Notes: generated from the sequence alone by a model not told the origin. Positions 23,352-32,555 are shown, numbered from the stretch's first letter. The stretch: DNA of 64,000 nucleotides from Burkholderia plantarii (GCF_001411805.1 NZ_CP007212.1:310001-374000); one strand, 5' to 3'. Program-made: numbers and translations.

Positions 23352-23379
23352 GTGAAATTTCGAGACAATGGTATATGAT
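23352..23379 (+). promoter_or_regulatory. Predicted promoter of the hemB-engB intergenic small RNA
   Basis: TATGAT (23374-23379) is a good -10 box. GTGAAA (23352-23357), 16 bases upstream, matches the -35 consensus at four of six positions. The predicted start is near 23386. Confidence 0.5.
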
Positions 23380-23385
23380 AGCGAT

Positions 23386-23491
23386 CGAGTGCCGCGCCAA
23401 GGCGCGATGCTCCCCGCTTCTCCTCCCTGAGCGGGTGCCTGTCGTTATTCGATTAGGCTGTTTGACCCGCCGCGAAACGGCGGGTTTTTTT
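23386..23491 (+). ncRNA. Candidate small regulatory RNA of about 106 bases with a C-rich loop
   Basis: A promoter-like pair upstream and a perfect terminator at the end define a short non-coding transcript between the minus-strand genes engB and hemB. The first stem is CGCGCC/GGCGCG. The second, CCCGCT/AGCGGG (23413-23418, 23430-23435), shows an 11-base loop TCTCCTCCCTG. The third is the terminator. The loop carries UCCUCC, the complement of a Shine-Dalgarno sequence, a pattern seen in several families of trans-acting sRNAs. I see no usable reading frame with a ribosome binding site. Targets and any known name are not determined. Confidence 0.55.
23466..23491 (+). terminator. Rho-independent terminator of the candidate small RNA
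   Basis: CCCGCCG (23466-23472), loop CGAAA, CGGCGGG (23478-23484) and seven T residues. It points along the plus strand, where no protein gene lies upstream for several kilobases, so it must serve a non-coding transcript. Confidence 0.85.
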
Positions 23492-23548
23492 ATGCGCCAA
23501 CCGACGGCAAGCCTCCGTTCGGGGCCGCGCGCGAGGCGCGCGGAACGG

Positions 23549-24208
23549 TCATTCTCCTACAGCTGCGTCATTTTCGCCGGCGGCCGACGGCCGCAGCCAA
23601 CCCTCGATCAGCGCGTGCGCTTCGTCGAGTCCGGTGCGCTTGAGTGCCGAGAACAACTGCACGGTTAGCTCACCCTCATAGCCGCCGTCGCGATAGGCCT
23701 CGAGCGCTTTCTTCGTATTGCGAAGCGCATTGACGCTCTCTTGGCGGGTCAATTTGTCGCACTTCGTCAGCAGCGTGTGAATCGGCTTGCCGGTCGGCGC
23801 GAACCACTCGATCATGCGCTGATCGAGTTCGGTCAGCGGCCGGCGCGAGTCCATCATCAGGATCATGCCGCGCAATTGGGGCCGGGTCTTGAGGTAGGCC
23901 GACAGCAGCGCTTCCCAGTGCGCCTTCGCAGCGCCGGGCACCTCGGCGTAGCCGTAGCCGGGCAGGTCGACGAGGTTCGCGACCGGTTCCGCCTCGGGGC
24001 CGACCGAGAAGTAGTTGATGTGCTGCGTGCGCCCCGGCGTCTTCGAGGCGAACGCGAGCCGCTTCTGATTGCAGAGGATGTTGATCGCCGTCGATTTGCC
24101 CGCGTTCGACCGGCCGGCGAAGGCGATCTCCGGAATCACGGTGGGCGGCAGGTCGCGCAGGTGATTGACGGTCGTGTAGAAGCGGGCTTGATGGAGCAGG
24201 AAGGCCAT
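23549..24208 (-). CDS. engB: Ribosome biogenesis GTP-binding protein EngB (YihA/YsxC)
   Basis: Protein of 219 residues, a small GTPase needed for 50S subunit assembly and normal septation. The P-loop GRSNAGKS is at residues 32-39, with DLPGYGYA as the switch II motif and TKCD as the base-recognition motif. It is divergent from the cytochrome c4 gene across a 252-base gap that contains a long palindrome. Confidence 0.96.
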   Translation of the reverse strand: MAFLLHQARFYTTVNHLRDLPPTVIPEIAFAGRSNAGKSTAINILCNQKRLAFASKTPGRTQHINYFSVGPEAEPVANLVDLPGYGYAEVPGAAKAHWEALLSAYLKTRPQLRGMILMMDSRRPLTELDQRMIEWFAPTGKPIHTLLTKCDKLTRQESVNALRNTKKALEAYRDGGYEGELTVQLFSALKRTGLDEAHALIEGWLRPSAAGENDAAVGE

Positions 24209-24334
24209 GAGTGCGGATGGAGCGAGAGCGCGGAGCGGGCCGCGCGTGGAGGCGGGAACCCCGCAATGATCCGCGCGGGCGTTGCATGCGGTAATCCGCG
24301 CAGTAACCCTGATAGCCGGAACGGGGCTGTAAAC

Positions 24335-24354
24335 GCCATATTGTACAATACGGC
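24335..24354. promoter_or_regulatory. Palindrome in the engB / cytochrome c4 divergent region
   Basis: GCCATATTGTACAATACGGC is palindromic apart from one mismatched pair; the core TATTGTACAATA is perfect. The core contains TACAAT, a -10-like hexamer, on both strands, so it could be overlapping divergent -10 boxes or an operator. The rest of 24209-24460 shows nothing I can identify. Confidence 0.45.
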
Positions 24355-24460
24355 GGTTTTTCCGAAGCCCTGCGGGCCGGTTGCGGGCGCTTTCTGCGGT
24401 AGACTGAGTGCCGTCGTTTGCAGAACCTCAAATTCCCACAAGACGAAACAGGGTGTGCGA

Positions 24461-25114
24461 ATGAATCGACTGTGCAAGTCTCTGATAGCGCTTCAGGTTG
24501 CGGCAGGGTTCGTTGGTTTCGTGGCAGAGGCAGACGCGGCGGATGCGGCCAAGCCGGATCTGGAGCGAGGCAAGGCGATCGCGACGCAGGTCTGCGCGTC
24601 CTGTCACGGCGCCGACGGCAACAGTGCCACGGGCGCGTTCCCGAAGCTGGCCGGCCAGCATCCCGACTATCTGGTCAAGCAGTTGCACGATTTCAAGACG
24701 CAGCCGGGCGCCAAGGGGCCGGCGCGCAACAGCGCGGTGATGGCCGGTTTCGCCGGCGCGCTGAACGACGCCGACGCGCGCAACGTGGCCGCCTACTACG
24801 GCGCGCAGTCCCCGAAGCCCGGGGTCGCGCGCGACGCGGCCACCGTCGCGCTGGGCCGGCAGATCTACCGCGGCGGCATCGCGGACAAGGGCGTGCCGGC
24901 CTGCGCAAGCTGCCATGGTCCGACCGGACAGGGCATTCCGGTGCAGTATCCGCGCCTGTCGGGGCAGTGGGCCGATTACACGGTCGCGCAACTCACGGCG
25001 TTCCAGCAGGGCGCGGGCGCGCGCAACAACAACGAGCCGATGCACCAGATCGCATCGCGCCTGTCGGACAGCGAAGTGAAGGCGGTTGCCGATTACATTG
25101 CCGGCCTGCACTGA
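24461..25114 (+). CDS. Diheme cytochrome c4
   Basis: Protein of 217 residues with a signal peptide (about residues 1-26) and two heme c sites, CASCH at 45-49 and CASCH at 148-152. The two halves are similar, as in cytochrome c4, a periplasmic electron carrier towards terminal oxidases. It is directly upstream of the resB-ccsB maturation genes, which attach heme to such proteins. A longer in-frame extension that runs antisense to engB is rejected, because the signal peptide starts at 24461. Confidence 0.93.
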   Translation: MNRLCKSLIALQVAAGFVGFVAEADAADAAKPDLERGKAIATQVCASCHGADGNSATGAFPKLAGQHPDYLVKQLHDFKTQPGAKGPARNSAVMAGFAGALNDADARNVAAYYGAQSPKPGVARDAATVALGRQIYRGGIADKGVPACASCHGPTGQGIPVQYPRLSGQWADYTVAQLTAFQQGAGARNNNEPMHQIASRLSDSEVKAVADYIAGLH

Positions 25115-25179
25115 TCGCTCCCGACGCACGGGAATCCTCTCCGCCGCGCCTCGCGCGCCGCGGCGCGGAAACAAAGAGA

Positions 25180-25222
25180 AAGGGTGGGGCGCTGCCGCCA
25201 GGCTGGCGCCTTGCCCTTTTTT
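25180..25222 (+). terminator. Terminator after cytochrome c4
   Basis: AAGGG and GGCGC on the left pair with GCGCC and CCCTT on the right, with three-base internal bulges, and the stem runs into TTTTTT. It ends 19 bases before resB, so resB may need read-through or its own promoter. Confidence 0.65.
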
Positions 25223-25241
25223 GTTGTCAGTCGGAGTGTGA

Positions 25242-27422
25242 ATGAGCGTTACCACGTCAGGAATCCAGGCGAACTCGCGGCGCCGCATGCTGAACACCTC
25301 GGTCGAGCTGATCAGCTCGATGCGCTTCGCGATCGCGCTGCTCGTCGTACTGGCGATCGCGAGCATCATCGGCACCGTCCTCACGCAGGATGATCCCTAT
25401 CCGAACTACGTGAACCAGTTCGGCCCGTTCTGGGCCGACATCTTCCGCGCGATCGGTCTCTATACGGTCTACAGCGCCTGGTGGTTCATGCTGATCCTGC
25501 TGTTCCTGGTGATCTCGCTGTCGCTCTGCGTGATCCGCAACGGCCCGAAGATGCTGGCCGACGCGAAGAGCTGGAAGGACAAGGTGCGCGAAGGCAGCCT
25601 GCGCGCGTTCCATCACAAGGCCGAGTACGCGGCCACCGGCGCGCGCGCGCAGGTGGCGGCCTCGCTCGCCGCGTTCATCGGCAAGGCCGGCTACAAGCTG
25701 GTGGTGCGCGAATCGGACGGCGCGACGCTGATCTCCGCGAAGCGCGGCGCGATGACCAGGTACGGCTACATCGCCGCCCACCTCGCGATCGTCGTGATCT
25801 GCCTCGGCGGCCTGCTCGACAGCAACCTGCCGATCCATTTCCAGATGTGGCTGTTCGGCAAATCGCCCGTCAACACCAGCGCGGCGATCAGCGAGATCTC
25901 GCCCGACCACCGGCTGTCGGCGTCGAACCCGACGTTTCGCGGCTACGCGTGGGTGCCGGAAGGGCAGTACGTCTCGACCGCGATCCTGAACCAGCCGAAC
26001 GGCTCGCTGATCCAGGACCTGCCGTTCTCGATCCAGCTCGACAAGTTCATCGTCGACTACTATTCGACCGGCATGCCGAAGCTGTTCGCGAGCGACATCG
26101 TCGTGATCGATCGCGAGACCGGCAAGCGCATCCCGGCGCGCGTCGAGGTCAACAAGCCGTTCACCTACAAGGGCGTGTCGATTTACCAGTCGAGCTTCCA
26201 GGACGGCGGCTCGCAGATGCGGATGACCGCGTTCCCGATGACGGGCGACCGCGACGCGTCGTTCCCGGTGGACGGCACGATCGGCAACGCGGTGCCGCTC
26301 GCGGGCCATGACGGCGAGACGATCGAGTTCGCCGACTTCCGCGCGATCAACGTCGAGAACCTCACCGACGCGAGCGGCAAGACCGACGCGCGCGGCGTGA
26401 GCACGACGCACTCGCTCAAGGAGGCGTTCGACGAGCGGCTCGGCTCCGGCGCGAAGACCTCGACGCCGGTGAACCTGCACAACGTCGGGCCGTCGGTGCA
26501 GTACAAGGTGCGCGGCAAAGACGGCCAGGCGCGTGAGTTCAACAACTACATGCTGCCGGTCGAGGTGGGCGGCGACCGCGTGTTCCTGGCCGGCGTGCGC
26601 GCGAGCCCGAACGATCCGTTCCGCTACCTGCGGATTCCCGCCGACGCCGACGATTCGATCGACGAGTGGATGCGGATCCGCGCCGCGCTCGAGGATCCGG
26701 CCGTGCGTGCCGAGGCCGCGCGCCGCTTCGCGCAGGGCTCGCTGCCCGACGCCGACGCGGCGTTGCGCACGCGCCTGAACGACAGCGCGCTGCGTGTCCT
26801 GACCCTTTTCGCGGGGGCCGACGCGAGTTCGGGCCGCCAGCCCGATGGCGATCCGGTGGGGGGCTTCCAGGCGGTGGCCGGTTTCATCGACCAGTCGGTA
26901 CCGAAAGCCGAGCAGGAGAAGGCCGCCGGCCTGCTGCTGCGCATGCTGGAAGGCGCGATGTGGCAGGTCTGGCAGGTGGCGCGCGAGCAGGCGAACCTGA
27001 AGGCCGTCGCGCAGTCGGCCGAGTCGGCGCGCTTCGTGCAGAACACCATCAACGCGCTGTCGGACAGCTTTCTGTACGGCGCGCCGGTGTATTTGCGGCT
27101 TGATTCATATAAACAGGTGCAGGCTTCGGTATTCCAGTTGACACGCGCACCTGGTAAAAATCTGGTGTATCTTGGCAGCCTGCTGCTGGTGTTCGGCATC
27201 TTTTCGATGTTCTACGTACGCGAGCGTCGGCTGTGGTTCTGGCTCAAGGACACGGCAGCAGGCACGGGCGTCGTGATGGCGATGTCGAGCGCCCGCAAGA
27301 CATTCGATTTCGAGAAGGAGTTCGCGCAGACGCGCGACGCGGTCGGCGCGGTACTCGGTGCCGCGCCCGCCGCAGCGGGCCCTGTCGAGCGCGAGACCGA
27401 TCCCCACGACTCCCCACGGTAA
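25242..27422 (+). CDS. resB: Cytochrome c biogenesis protein ResB (Ccs1)
   Basis: Protein of 726 residues, half of the System II heme lyase with CcsB/ResC. There are three membrane helices near the N-terminus (from about residue 25, near 75, and near 175), then a large periplasmic domain, then a final helix near residue 650. Conserved segments include SSMRFAIALLVVLAIASIIGT and GYIAAHLAIVVICLGGLLDS. It is five bases ahead of ccsB. DsbD upstream in the window supplies reductant for the same pathway. Confidence 0.95.
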   Translation: MSVTTSGIQANSRRRMLNTSVELISSMRFAIALLVVLAIASIIGTVLTQDDPYPNYVNQFGPFWADIFRAIGLYTVYSAWWFMLILLFLVISLSLCVIRNGPKMLADAKSWKDKVREGSLRAFHHKAEYAATGARAQVAASLAAFIGKAGYKLVVRESDGATLISAKRGAMTRYGYIAAHLAIVVICLGGLLDSNLPIHFQMWLFGKSPVNTSAAISEISPDHRLSASNPTFRGYAWVPEGQYVSTAILNQPNGSLIQDLPFSIQLDKFIVDYYSTGMPKLFASDIVVIDRETGKRIPARVEVNKPFTYKGVSIYQSSFQDGGSQMRMTAFPMTGDRDASFPVDGTIGNAVPLAGHDGETIEFADFRAINVENLTDASGKTDARGVSTTHSLKEAFDERLGSGAKTSTPVNLHNVGPSVQYKVRGKDGQAREFNNYMLPVEVGGDRVFLAGVRASPNDPFRYLRIPADADDSIDEWMRIRAALEDPAVRAEAARRFAQGSLPDADAALRTRLNDSALRVLTLFAGADASSGRQPDGDPVGGFQAVAGFIDQSVPKAEQEKAAGLLLRMLEGAMWQVWQVAREQANLKAVAQSAESARFVQNTINALSDSFLYGAPVYLRLDSYKQVQASVFQLTRAPGKNLVYLGSLLLVFGIFSMFYVRERRLWFWLKDTAAGTGVVMAMSSARKTFDFEKEFAQTRDAVGAVLGAAPAAAGPVERETDPHDSPR

Positions 27423-27426
27423 CGTC

Positions 27427-28629
27427 ATGGATCTGACCCAAGTTTCTTCGTCCCCCGCGCCGCGCGGCCGCGCGCAAGCGGGCGTGCCCGCCCCGGCGCC
27501 GCTGTTCGACGAGCGCCCGTTCCTGAAGCGCTTGTCCCTCGTTGACTGGTTGTTCGCGCTCGCGATGGTGGCCGGCGCCGGCTTCGCGCTCGTGCATTAT
27601 CAGGCGCACATGGATTACTACGATCAGGCCGTGATGACCGGCGCGACCGCCGCGCTGGTCGTGCTCGGCTGGCGCTGGAAGCCGGCGCGGCTGCTGATGG
27701 CGTCGATCGCGGTGTTCTCGCTGCTGTCGCTGAACCTCTATCACGGCGACCTGTCGCGCGCCGATTCGGCGTTCTTCCTGAAGTACTTCCTGTCGAGCCA
27801 GTCGGCGATCCTCTGGATGAGCGCGTTGTTCGTGTTCGCCACGGTGTTCTACTGGATCGGCATGCTGAGCCGCTCCGAAACCGGCGCCGCGATCGGCCAG
27901 AAGATGACCTGGGCCGCCGTGCTGATGGGCTTCACGGGCCTGATGGTGCGCTGGTACGAGTCGTACCTGATCGGCGCCGACGTCGGCCACATCCCGGTGT
28001 CGAACCTCTACGAAGTGTTCGTGCTGTTCAGCCTGATCACGGCGCTGCTCTATCTGTACTACGAAGGGCATTACGGCACGCGCGCGCTCGGCGCGTTCGT
28101 GCTGCTCGTGATCAGCGCCGCGGTCGGCTTCCTGATGTGGTACTCGATCGCGCGCGACGCGCAGCAGATCCAGCCGCTCGTGCCGGCGCTGCAGAGCTGG
28201 TGGATGAAGATCCACGTGCCGGCCAACTTCATCGGCTACGGCAGCTTCGCGCTGTCGGCGATGGTCAGCGTGGCCTACCTGTGCAAGGAGCGCGGCGTGC
28301 TGGCCGATCGCCTGCCCGCGCTCGAGGTGCTCGACGACGTGATGTACAAGTCGATCGCGGTTGGCTTTGCGTTCTTCACGATCGCGACGATCCTCGGCGC
28401 GCTGTGGGCCGCCGAAGCGTGGGGCGGCTACTGGAGCTGGGACCCGAAGGAGACCTGGGCGCTGATCGTCTGGCTCAACTACGCGGCGTGGCTGCACATG
28501 CGGCTCATGAAGGGGCTGCGCGGCACCGTCGCCGCCTGGTGGGCGCTGACGGGCCTCGTCGTCACCACCTTCGCGTTCCTCGGTGTGAACATGTTCCTCT
28601 CGGGGCTGCACAGCTACGGCAAGCTGTGA
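27427..28629 (+). CDS. ccsB: Cytochrome c biogenesis protein CcsB (CcsA/ResC family)
   Basis: Protein of 400 residues from the ATG at 27427. It is an inner-membrane protein of about eight helices that presents heme to apocytochromes in System II. The tryptophan-rich heme-handling motif WGGYWSWDPKETWALI is clear, and histidines flank it. The first 60 residues are a variable cytoplasmic region. It forms an operon with resB. Confidence 0.95.
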   Translation: MDLTQVSSSPAPRGRAQAGVPAPAPLFDERPFLKRLSLVDWLFALAMVAGAGFALVHYQAHMDYYDQAVMTGATAALVVLGWRWKPARLLMASIAVFSLLSLNLYHGDLSRADSAFFLKYFLSSQSAILWMSALFVFATVFYWIGMLSRSETGAAIGQKMTWAAVLMGFTGLMVRWYESYLIGADVGHIPVSNLYEVFVLFSLITALLYLYYEGHYGTRALGAFVLLVISAAVGFLMWYSIARDAQQIQPLVPALQSWWMKIHVPANFIGYGSFALSAMVSVAYLCKERGVLADRLPALEVLDDVMYKSIAVGFAFFTIATILGALWAAEAWGGYWSWDPKETWALIVWLNYAAWLHMRLMKGLRGTVAAWWALTGLVVTTFAFLGVNMFLSGLHSYGKL

Positions 28630-28672
28630 GCCGGACTTCATCGGCTCCGGCCGGAACGGATCACGGATTCGC

Positions 28673-28710
28673 AAACCGCCGCCGCACGCGTTCGTGCCCG
28701 GCGGTTTTTT
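28673..28710 (+). terminator. Terminator after ccsB
   Basis: AAACCGCC (28673-28680) pairs with GGCGGTTT (28700-28707), with an inner CACG/CGTG stem, and is followed by more T residues. Confidence 0.75.
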
Positions 28711-28797
28711 GCTGGGCCGCCGCGCGCCTCGTGCGCATGGGCGGCGATCGATGCAACGCATGACCGCCGGCGCCGTTGCCCGGCGAGGAGACGCTTC

Positions 28798-29790
28798 ATG
28801 TTGATCAGGACCACGCGCCGCCGGCTGCTGACCGGCGACGACATCGCGCGCCACGACATTACCGCGCCGTCGGCATTCGCCGCCCGCCGCGGCGTGCTGC
28901 GCGCCGCGGGCGCCGCCGTGGCGGCCGGGCTCGGCGTGCCGGGCGCCGCGTCGGCGGCCTACCGGTCGCCGGACCCCGCCGCGCATCCGCTCGCCGCCGC
29001 GACCAACGCGAAGTTCGTGGTCCCCGACAAGGTCACGCCGTACAAGGACGTGACGACCTACAACAACTTCTACGAATTCGGCACCGACAAGGGCGATCCC
29101 GCGCAGCACGCCGGCTCGCTGCGCCCGCATCCGTGGCGCGTGAGCGTGGAGGGCGCGGTGAAGGCGCCGAAGGTCTACGACATCGACGACCTGCTCAAGC
29201 TCGCGCCGCTCGAGGAGCGCGTGTACCGGCACCGCTGCGTGGAGGGCTGGTCGATGGTGATCCCGTGGATCGGCGTCCCGCTTGCCGACCTGATCCGCCG
29301 CGTGCAGCCGACGTCGAACGCGAAGTACGTGCAGTTCGTCACGCTCGCCGATCCGTCGCAGATGCCGGGGCTGGCCGAGCCGATCCTCGACTGGCCGTAC
29401 TCGGAAGGGCTGCGGCTCGACGAGGCGATGAACCCGCTCACGCTGCTGACGATGGGCGTCTACGGACAGGTGCTGCCGAACCAGAACGGCGCGCCGGTGC
29501 GGATCGTGGTGCCGTGGAAGTACGGCTTCAAGAGCGCGAAGTCGATCGTGAAGATCCGCTTCGTCGAGCAGGCCCCGAAGACCAGCTGGAACACCTACGC
29601 GCCGACCGAATACGGCTTCTTCTCGAACGTGAATCCCGAGGTCGATCATCCGCGCTGGAGCCAGGCGACCGAGCGGCGCATCGGCGAGGACGGCTTCTTC
29701 ACGCCGAAGCGCAAGACGCTGATGTTCAACGGCTACGGCGATCTCGTCGCATCGATGTATCGCGGCATGGATCTGCGCAAGAACTTCTAG
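28798..29790 (+). CDS. msrP: Periplasmic methionine sulfoxide reductase, catalytic subunit MsrP
   Basis: Protein of 330 residues of the sulfite oxidase fold that carries a molybdopterin cofactor. It repairs oxidised methionines in periplasmic proteins. A Tat-type signal is seen around Arg30-Arg31 ([10 protein letters not shown]) ending near residue 53; the motif lacks the usual Ser and Phe but keeps both arginines. The cofactor-binding cysteine is Cys147 in HRCVEGWS. It is followed 10 bases later by msrQ. Confidence 0.95.
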   Translation: MLIRTTRRRLLTGDDIARHDITAPSAFAARRGVLRAAGAAVAAGLGVPGAASAAYRSPDPAAHPLAAATNAKFVVPDKVTPYKDVTTYNNFYEFGTDKGDPAQHAGSLRPHPWRVSVEGAVKAPKVYDIDDLLKLAPLEERVYRHRCVEGWSMVIPWIGVPLADLIRRVQPTSNAKYVQFVTLADPSQMPGLAEPILDWPYSEGLRLDEAMNPLTLLTMGVYGQVLPNQNGAPVRIVVPWKYGFKSAKSIVKIRFVEQAPKTSWNTYAPTEYGFFSNVNPEVDHPRWSQATERRIGEDGFFTPKRKTLMFNGYGDLVASMYRGMDLRKNF

Positions 29791-29800
29791 GCGGCGCGCG

Positions 29801-30487
29801 GTGGACAAACAATGGCAAGGTGCGTCGCGCGCCACGCGAGCCGCCGGCGGCCCGCGCGAGACGGCCCGGGCGCCGGCCGCGCCGTGGGCGCTGCGCATCG
29901 CGAAGGTGACGGTGTTCGCCGCGGGCCTGTTCCCGCTCGCGCGGCTCGTGCTGCTCGGTGCGACGGGCGGGCTCGGCGCGAATCCGATCGAGTTCGTCAC
30001 GCGCTCGACCGGACTCTGGACGCTCGTGATCCTCTGCGTGACGCTGGCCGTCACGCCGCTGCGGCGGCTCACCGGCGTGGCCGCGCTGCTGCGTCTGCGG
30101 CGCATGATCGGCCTGTTCGCGTTCTTCTACGCGACGCTGCACTTCATCACCTACTTCTGGTTCGACAAGTGGTTCGATCTCGCGGCGATCCTGAGGGACG
30201 TCGTGAAGCGGCCGTTCATCACCGTCGGCTTCGCAGCGTTCGTGCTGCTGATCGCGCTCGCGCTGACCTCGCCGCGCGCGATGGTGCGCCGGCTCGGCCG
30301 CCACTGGCAGCGGCTGCACCGGCTGATCTACGCGATCGCGCTGCTGGCGATCCTGCATTTCTGGTGGATGCGCGCCGGCAAGCACGATCTGGCGCTGCCG
30401 AAGCTGTACGGCGCGATCGTGCTGGTGCTGCTCGGCTGGCGGCTCGTGGCGGCGCTGGCGCGACGGCGTACCCGGGCCGCGGGGTAG
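29801..30487 (+). CDS. msrQ: Heme-containing membrane subunit MsrQ
   Basis: Protein of 228 residues starting at GTG, with about six membrane helices and histidines suited to b-type heme binding (for example in ATLHFITYFWFDKW and RLHRLIYAIALLAILHFWW). MsrQ passes electrons from the respiratory chain to MsrP. The N-terminal 30 residues are polar and poorly conserved, so a slightly later start is possible. It forms an operon with msrP. Confidence 0.93.
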   Translation: MDKQWQGASRATRAAGGPRETARAPAAPWALRIAKVTVFAAGLFPLARLVLLGATGGLGANPIEFVTRSTGLWTLVILCVTLAVTPLRRLTGVAALLRLRRMIGLFAFFYATLHFITYFWFDKWFDLAAILRDVVKRPFITVGFAAFVLLIALALTSPRAMVRRLGRHWQRLHRLIYAIALLAILHFWWMRAGKHDLALPKLYGAIVLVLLGWRLVAALARRRTRAAG

Positions 30488-30551
30488 CTCGCCGGGCACG
30501 CGGGTATCGCGGTGGTGCCGCCGACGGCAGCGCGCCTGGCGAGCCGGCATG

Positions 30552-30589
30552 AAAAAAGCGATGCGCTTTTCACACGCATCGCTTTTTTT
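30552..30589. terminator. Bidirectional terminator between msrQ and lysA
   Basis: AAAAAAGCGATGCG (30552-30565) pairs with CGCATCGCTTTTTT (30575-30588), a 14-base-pair arm with A and T ends that serves both converging genes. Confidence 0.9.
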
Positions 30590-30641
30590 CGTCCCGCCGA
30601 TGGCCGCGGTGCTGCCGCGCCCGGCCCGGCTTACCGCCGGC

Positions 30642-31913
30642 TCATTCTTCCTCGGGCAGGATCGACTCTTTCTCGAACAGGCTCGGAATCGTCTCGCGCT
30701 CGCGCACCAGATAGGCGTTCTGGCCGTCGACGAGCACCTCGGCCGCGCGCGGGCGCGTGTTGTAGTTCGAACTCATCGCGAAGCCGTAGGCGCCGGCCGA
30801 GCGGATCGCGAGCAGGTCGCCCTCGGCGATCGCGAGCGTGCGCTCGCGGCCGAGCCAGTCGCCGCTCTCGCAGACCGGGCCGACCACGTCGTAGACGGCG
30901 CTCGCATGGGCGCTGGCCTGCTTGACCGGCACGATCGCGTGGTACGCCTCGTACATCGCCGGACGCGCGAGGTCGTTCATGCCCGCGTCGACGATCGCGA
31001 AGTTCTTCTCCTCGCCCGGCTTCAGGAATTCGACGCGCGTGAGCAGGATGCCGGCGTTGCCGGTCAGCGAGCGGCCCGGCTCGAAGAACAGTTCGCGGTG
31101 GCCGTGGCCGCGCGCGTCGAGCTTCGCGAACAGCGCCTGCACGAACGCCCCGATGTCGGGCGGCGTTTCGTCGGAATAGGTGATGCCGAGCCCGCCGCCC
31201 ACGTCGACGTGATGGATCGCGATGCCGTCCGCCTCGATCTGCTCGACCAGGTCGAGCACCTTGTCGAGCGCGTCGAGATAGGGGCTCAGCTCGGTGATCT
31301 GCGAGCCGATGTGGCAGTCGATGCCGACCACCTGCAGGTTCGGCAGCGCGGCGGCGGCGCGGTAGGTCGCGCGCGCGTCGGCGAACGCCACGCCGAACTT
31401 GTTGGCCTTCAGGCCGGTGGAGATGTACGGATGCGTCTTCGGATCGACGTCGGGGTTCACGCGCAGCGAGACCGGTGCGCGCTTGCCGAGCGAGCCGGCC
31501 ACCGCGTTGAGGCGGTCGAGCTCCGGCACCGATTCGACGTTGAAGCATTTGACGCCGGCCTCGAGCGCGACGCGCATTTCGTCGGCGCTCTTGGCCACGC
31601 CCGAGAACACCACTTGCTCCGGCTTGCCGCCCGCCGCCAGTACGCGCGCGAGTTCGCCGCCCGAGACGATGTCGAAGCCGGCGCCGAGCCGCGCGAACAG
31701 GTTCAGCACGCCGAGGTTGCCGTTGGCCTTCACGGCGACGTGGATCGACGCGCGGCGGCCCTCGCAGGCGTTGGCGTAGGCCTGGTACGCGGCCGTCAGC
31801 GCGGCGCGCGAATAGACGTAGAGCGGGGTGTCGAAGTGGTCGGCGAGCTTGTCGGCCGGAATGCCTTCGGCGTGCAGCGTACCGTCGACGTAGTCAAATG
31901 CGGGGTGAGTCAT
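30642..31913 (-). CDS. lysA: Diaminopimelate decarboxylase
   Basis: Protein of 423 residues, a PLP-dependent fold III decarboxylase that makes L-lysine from meso-diaminopimelate. The PLP lysine is Lys62 in HVAVKANGN. GGGLGITY contributes to phosphate binding, and CESGDWLGRER is the conserved catalytic cysteine segment. It lies just downstream of lptM on the same strand, with a 6-base gap, so the two are probably co-transcribed. Confidence 0.97.
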   Translation of the reverse strand: MTHPAFDYVDGTLHAEGIPADKLADHFDTPLYVYSRAALTAAYQAYANACEGRRASIHVAVKANGNLGVLNLFARLGAGFDIVSGGELARVLAAGGKPEQVVFSGVAKSADEMRVALEAGVKCFNVESVPELDRLNAVAGSLGKRAPVSLRVNPDVDPKTHPYISTGLKANKFGVAFADARATYRAAAALPNLQVVGIDCHIGSQITELSPYLDALDKVLDLVEQIEADGIAIHHVDVGGGLGITYSDETPPDIGAFVQALFAKLDARGHGHRELFFEPGRSLTGNAGILLTRVEFLKPGEEKNFAIVDAGMNDLARPAMYEAYHAIVPVKQASAHASAVYDVVGPVCESGDWLGRERTLAIAEGDLLAIRSAGAYGFAMSSNYNTRPRAAEVLVDGQNAYLVRERETIPSLFEKESILPEEE

Positions 31914-31919
31914 CCGGGA

Positions 31920-32192
31920 TCATCGATTGGGGGTGGCGTCGGAGGCCGCGCCCGGCGAGGCGAGCGACGGCGAAAGCGTCAGTGACGCGCCGGCCGCGTC
32001 GTCCGGCGCCGGGTCGGCGGTGGAGGCGGCATCGGGGGCCGACGCCGCGTCGTCGGCGGCTGGCGGTTGCGTCGTTTCGATCGGTTTGGGAGGCAAGGGC
32101 GGCACGGTGGGCAGATAGAGCGCGCCGCGTTGACCGCAGCCGGCAAGCGCCAAAGCCGCTACAATCGCGCTCATCTGGAAAACGACTCGCAT
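31920..32192 (-). CDS. lptM: LPS-assembly lipoprotein LptM (YifL family)
   Basis: A 90-residue lipoprotein starting at 32192. A short signal is followed by the lipobox LAGC with Cys19, then GQRGALYLP, which matches the family that binds the LptD-LptE translocon of the outer membrane. The remainder is a proline- and alanine-rich, probably disordered tail. AGGGACG lies ahead of the ATG. The order cyaY, lptM, lysine or dap gene is also found in enteric bacteria, which supports the call. A longer upstream frame overlapping cyaY is rejected. Confidence 0.85.
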   Translation of the reverse strand: MRVVFQMSAIVAALALAGCGQRGALYLPTVPPLPPKPIETTQPPAADDAASAPDAASTADPAPDDAAGASLTLSPSLASPGAASDATPNR

Positions 32193-32228
32193 GATCGTCC
32201 CTAAACAATTGAATCGACAGAGTTTAGC

Positions 32229-32555
32229 ATGAGCGACACTGAATACCTGACCCGCGCCGAGGCCGTTCTGGCGGCCGTCGAGCGCTGCGTGGACGAAGCC
32301 AACGAGGGCGACCTCGACATCGATCTGGGCCGCAACGGCGGCGTCATCACGCTGAGCTTCGAGAACGGCACCAAGATCATCGTGAACCTGCAGCCGCCGA
32401 TGAAGGAAGTGTGGATCGCGGCGAAGTCGGGCGGCTATCACTTCCGCTATCTCGACGGCGCGTGGCGCGACACGCGTTCGGGCAACGAGTTCTTCGCGGC
32501 ATTGACGCAGTACGCGACCGAGCAGGCCGGCGAGCCGGTGACGTTCAGCGCCTGA
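32229..32555 (+). CDS. cyaY: Iron-sulfur cluster assembly protein CyaY (frataxin homolog)
   Basis: Protein of 108 residues with the frataxin fold. An acidic first helix ([14 protein letters not shown]) is used for iron binding, and the beta-sheet segments include [14 protein letters not shown] and the conserved [13 protein letters not shown]. It controls iron supply to IscS/IscU. It diverges from lptM across only 36 bases, so their promoters must overlap each other's coding regions or leader. Confidence 0.95.
   Translation: MSDTEYLTRAEAVLAAVERCVDEANEGDLDIDLGRNGGVITLSFENGTKIIVNLQPPMKEVWIAAKSGGYHFRYLDGAWRDTRSGNEFFAALTQYATEQAGEPVTFSA

Noticed and set aside
27244..30105. Open frame of 953 codons on the minus strand across ccsB and msrP
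   Set aside because: Antisense to well-supported genes, with Arg/His/Ala-biased composition typical of a shadow frame.
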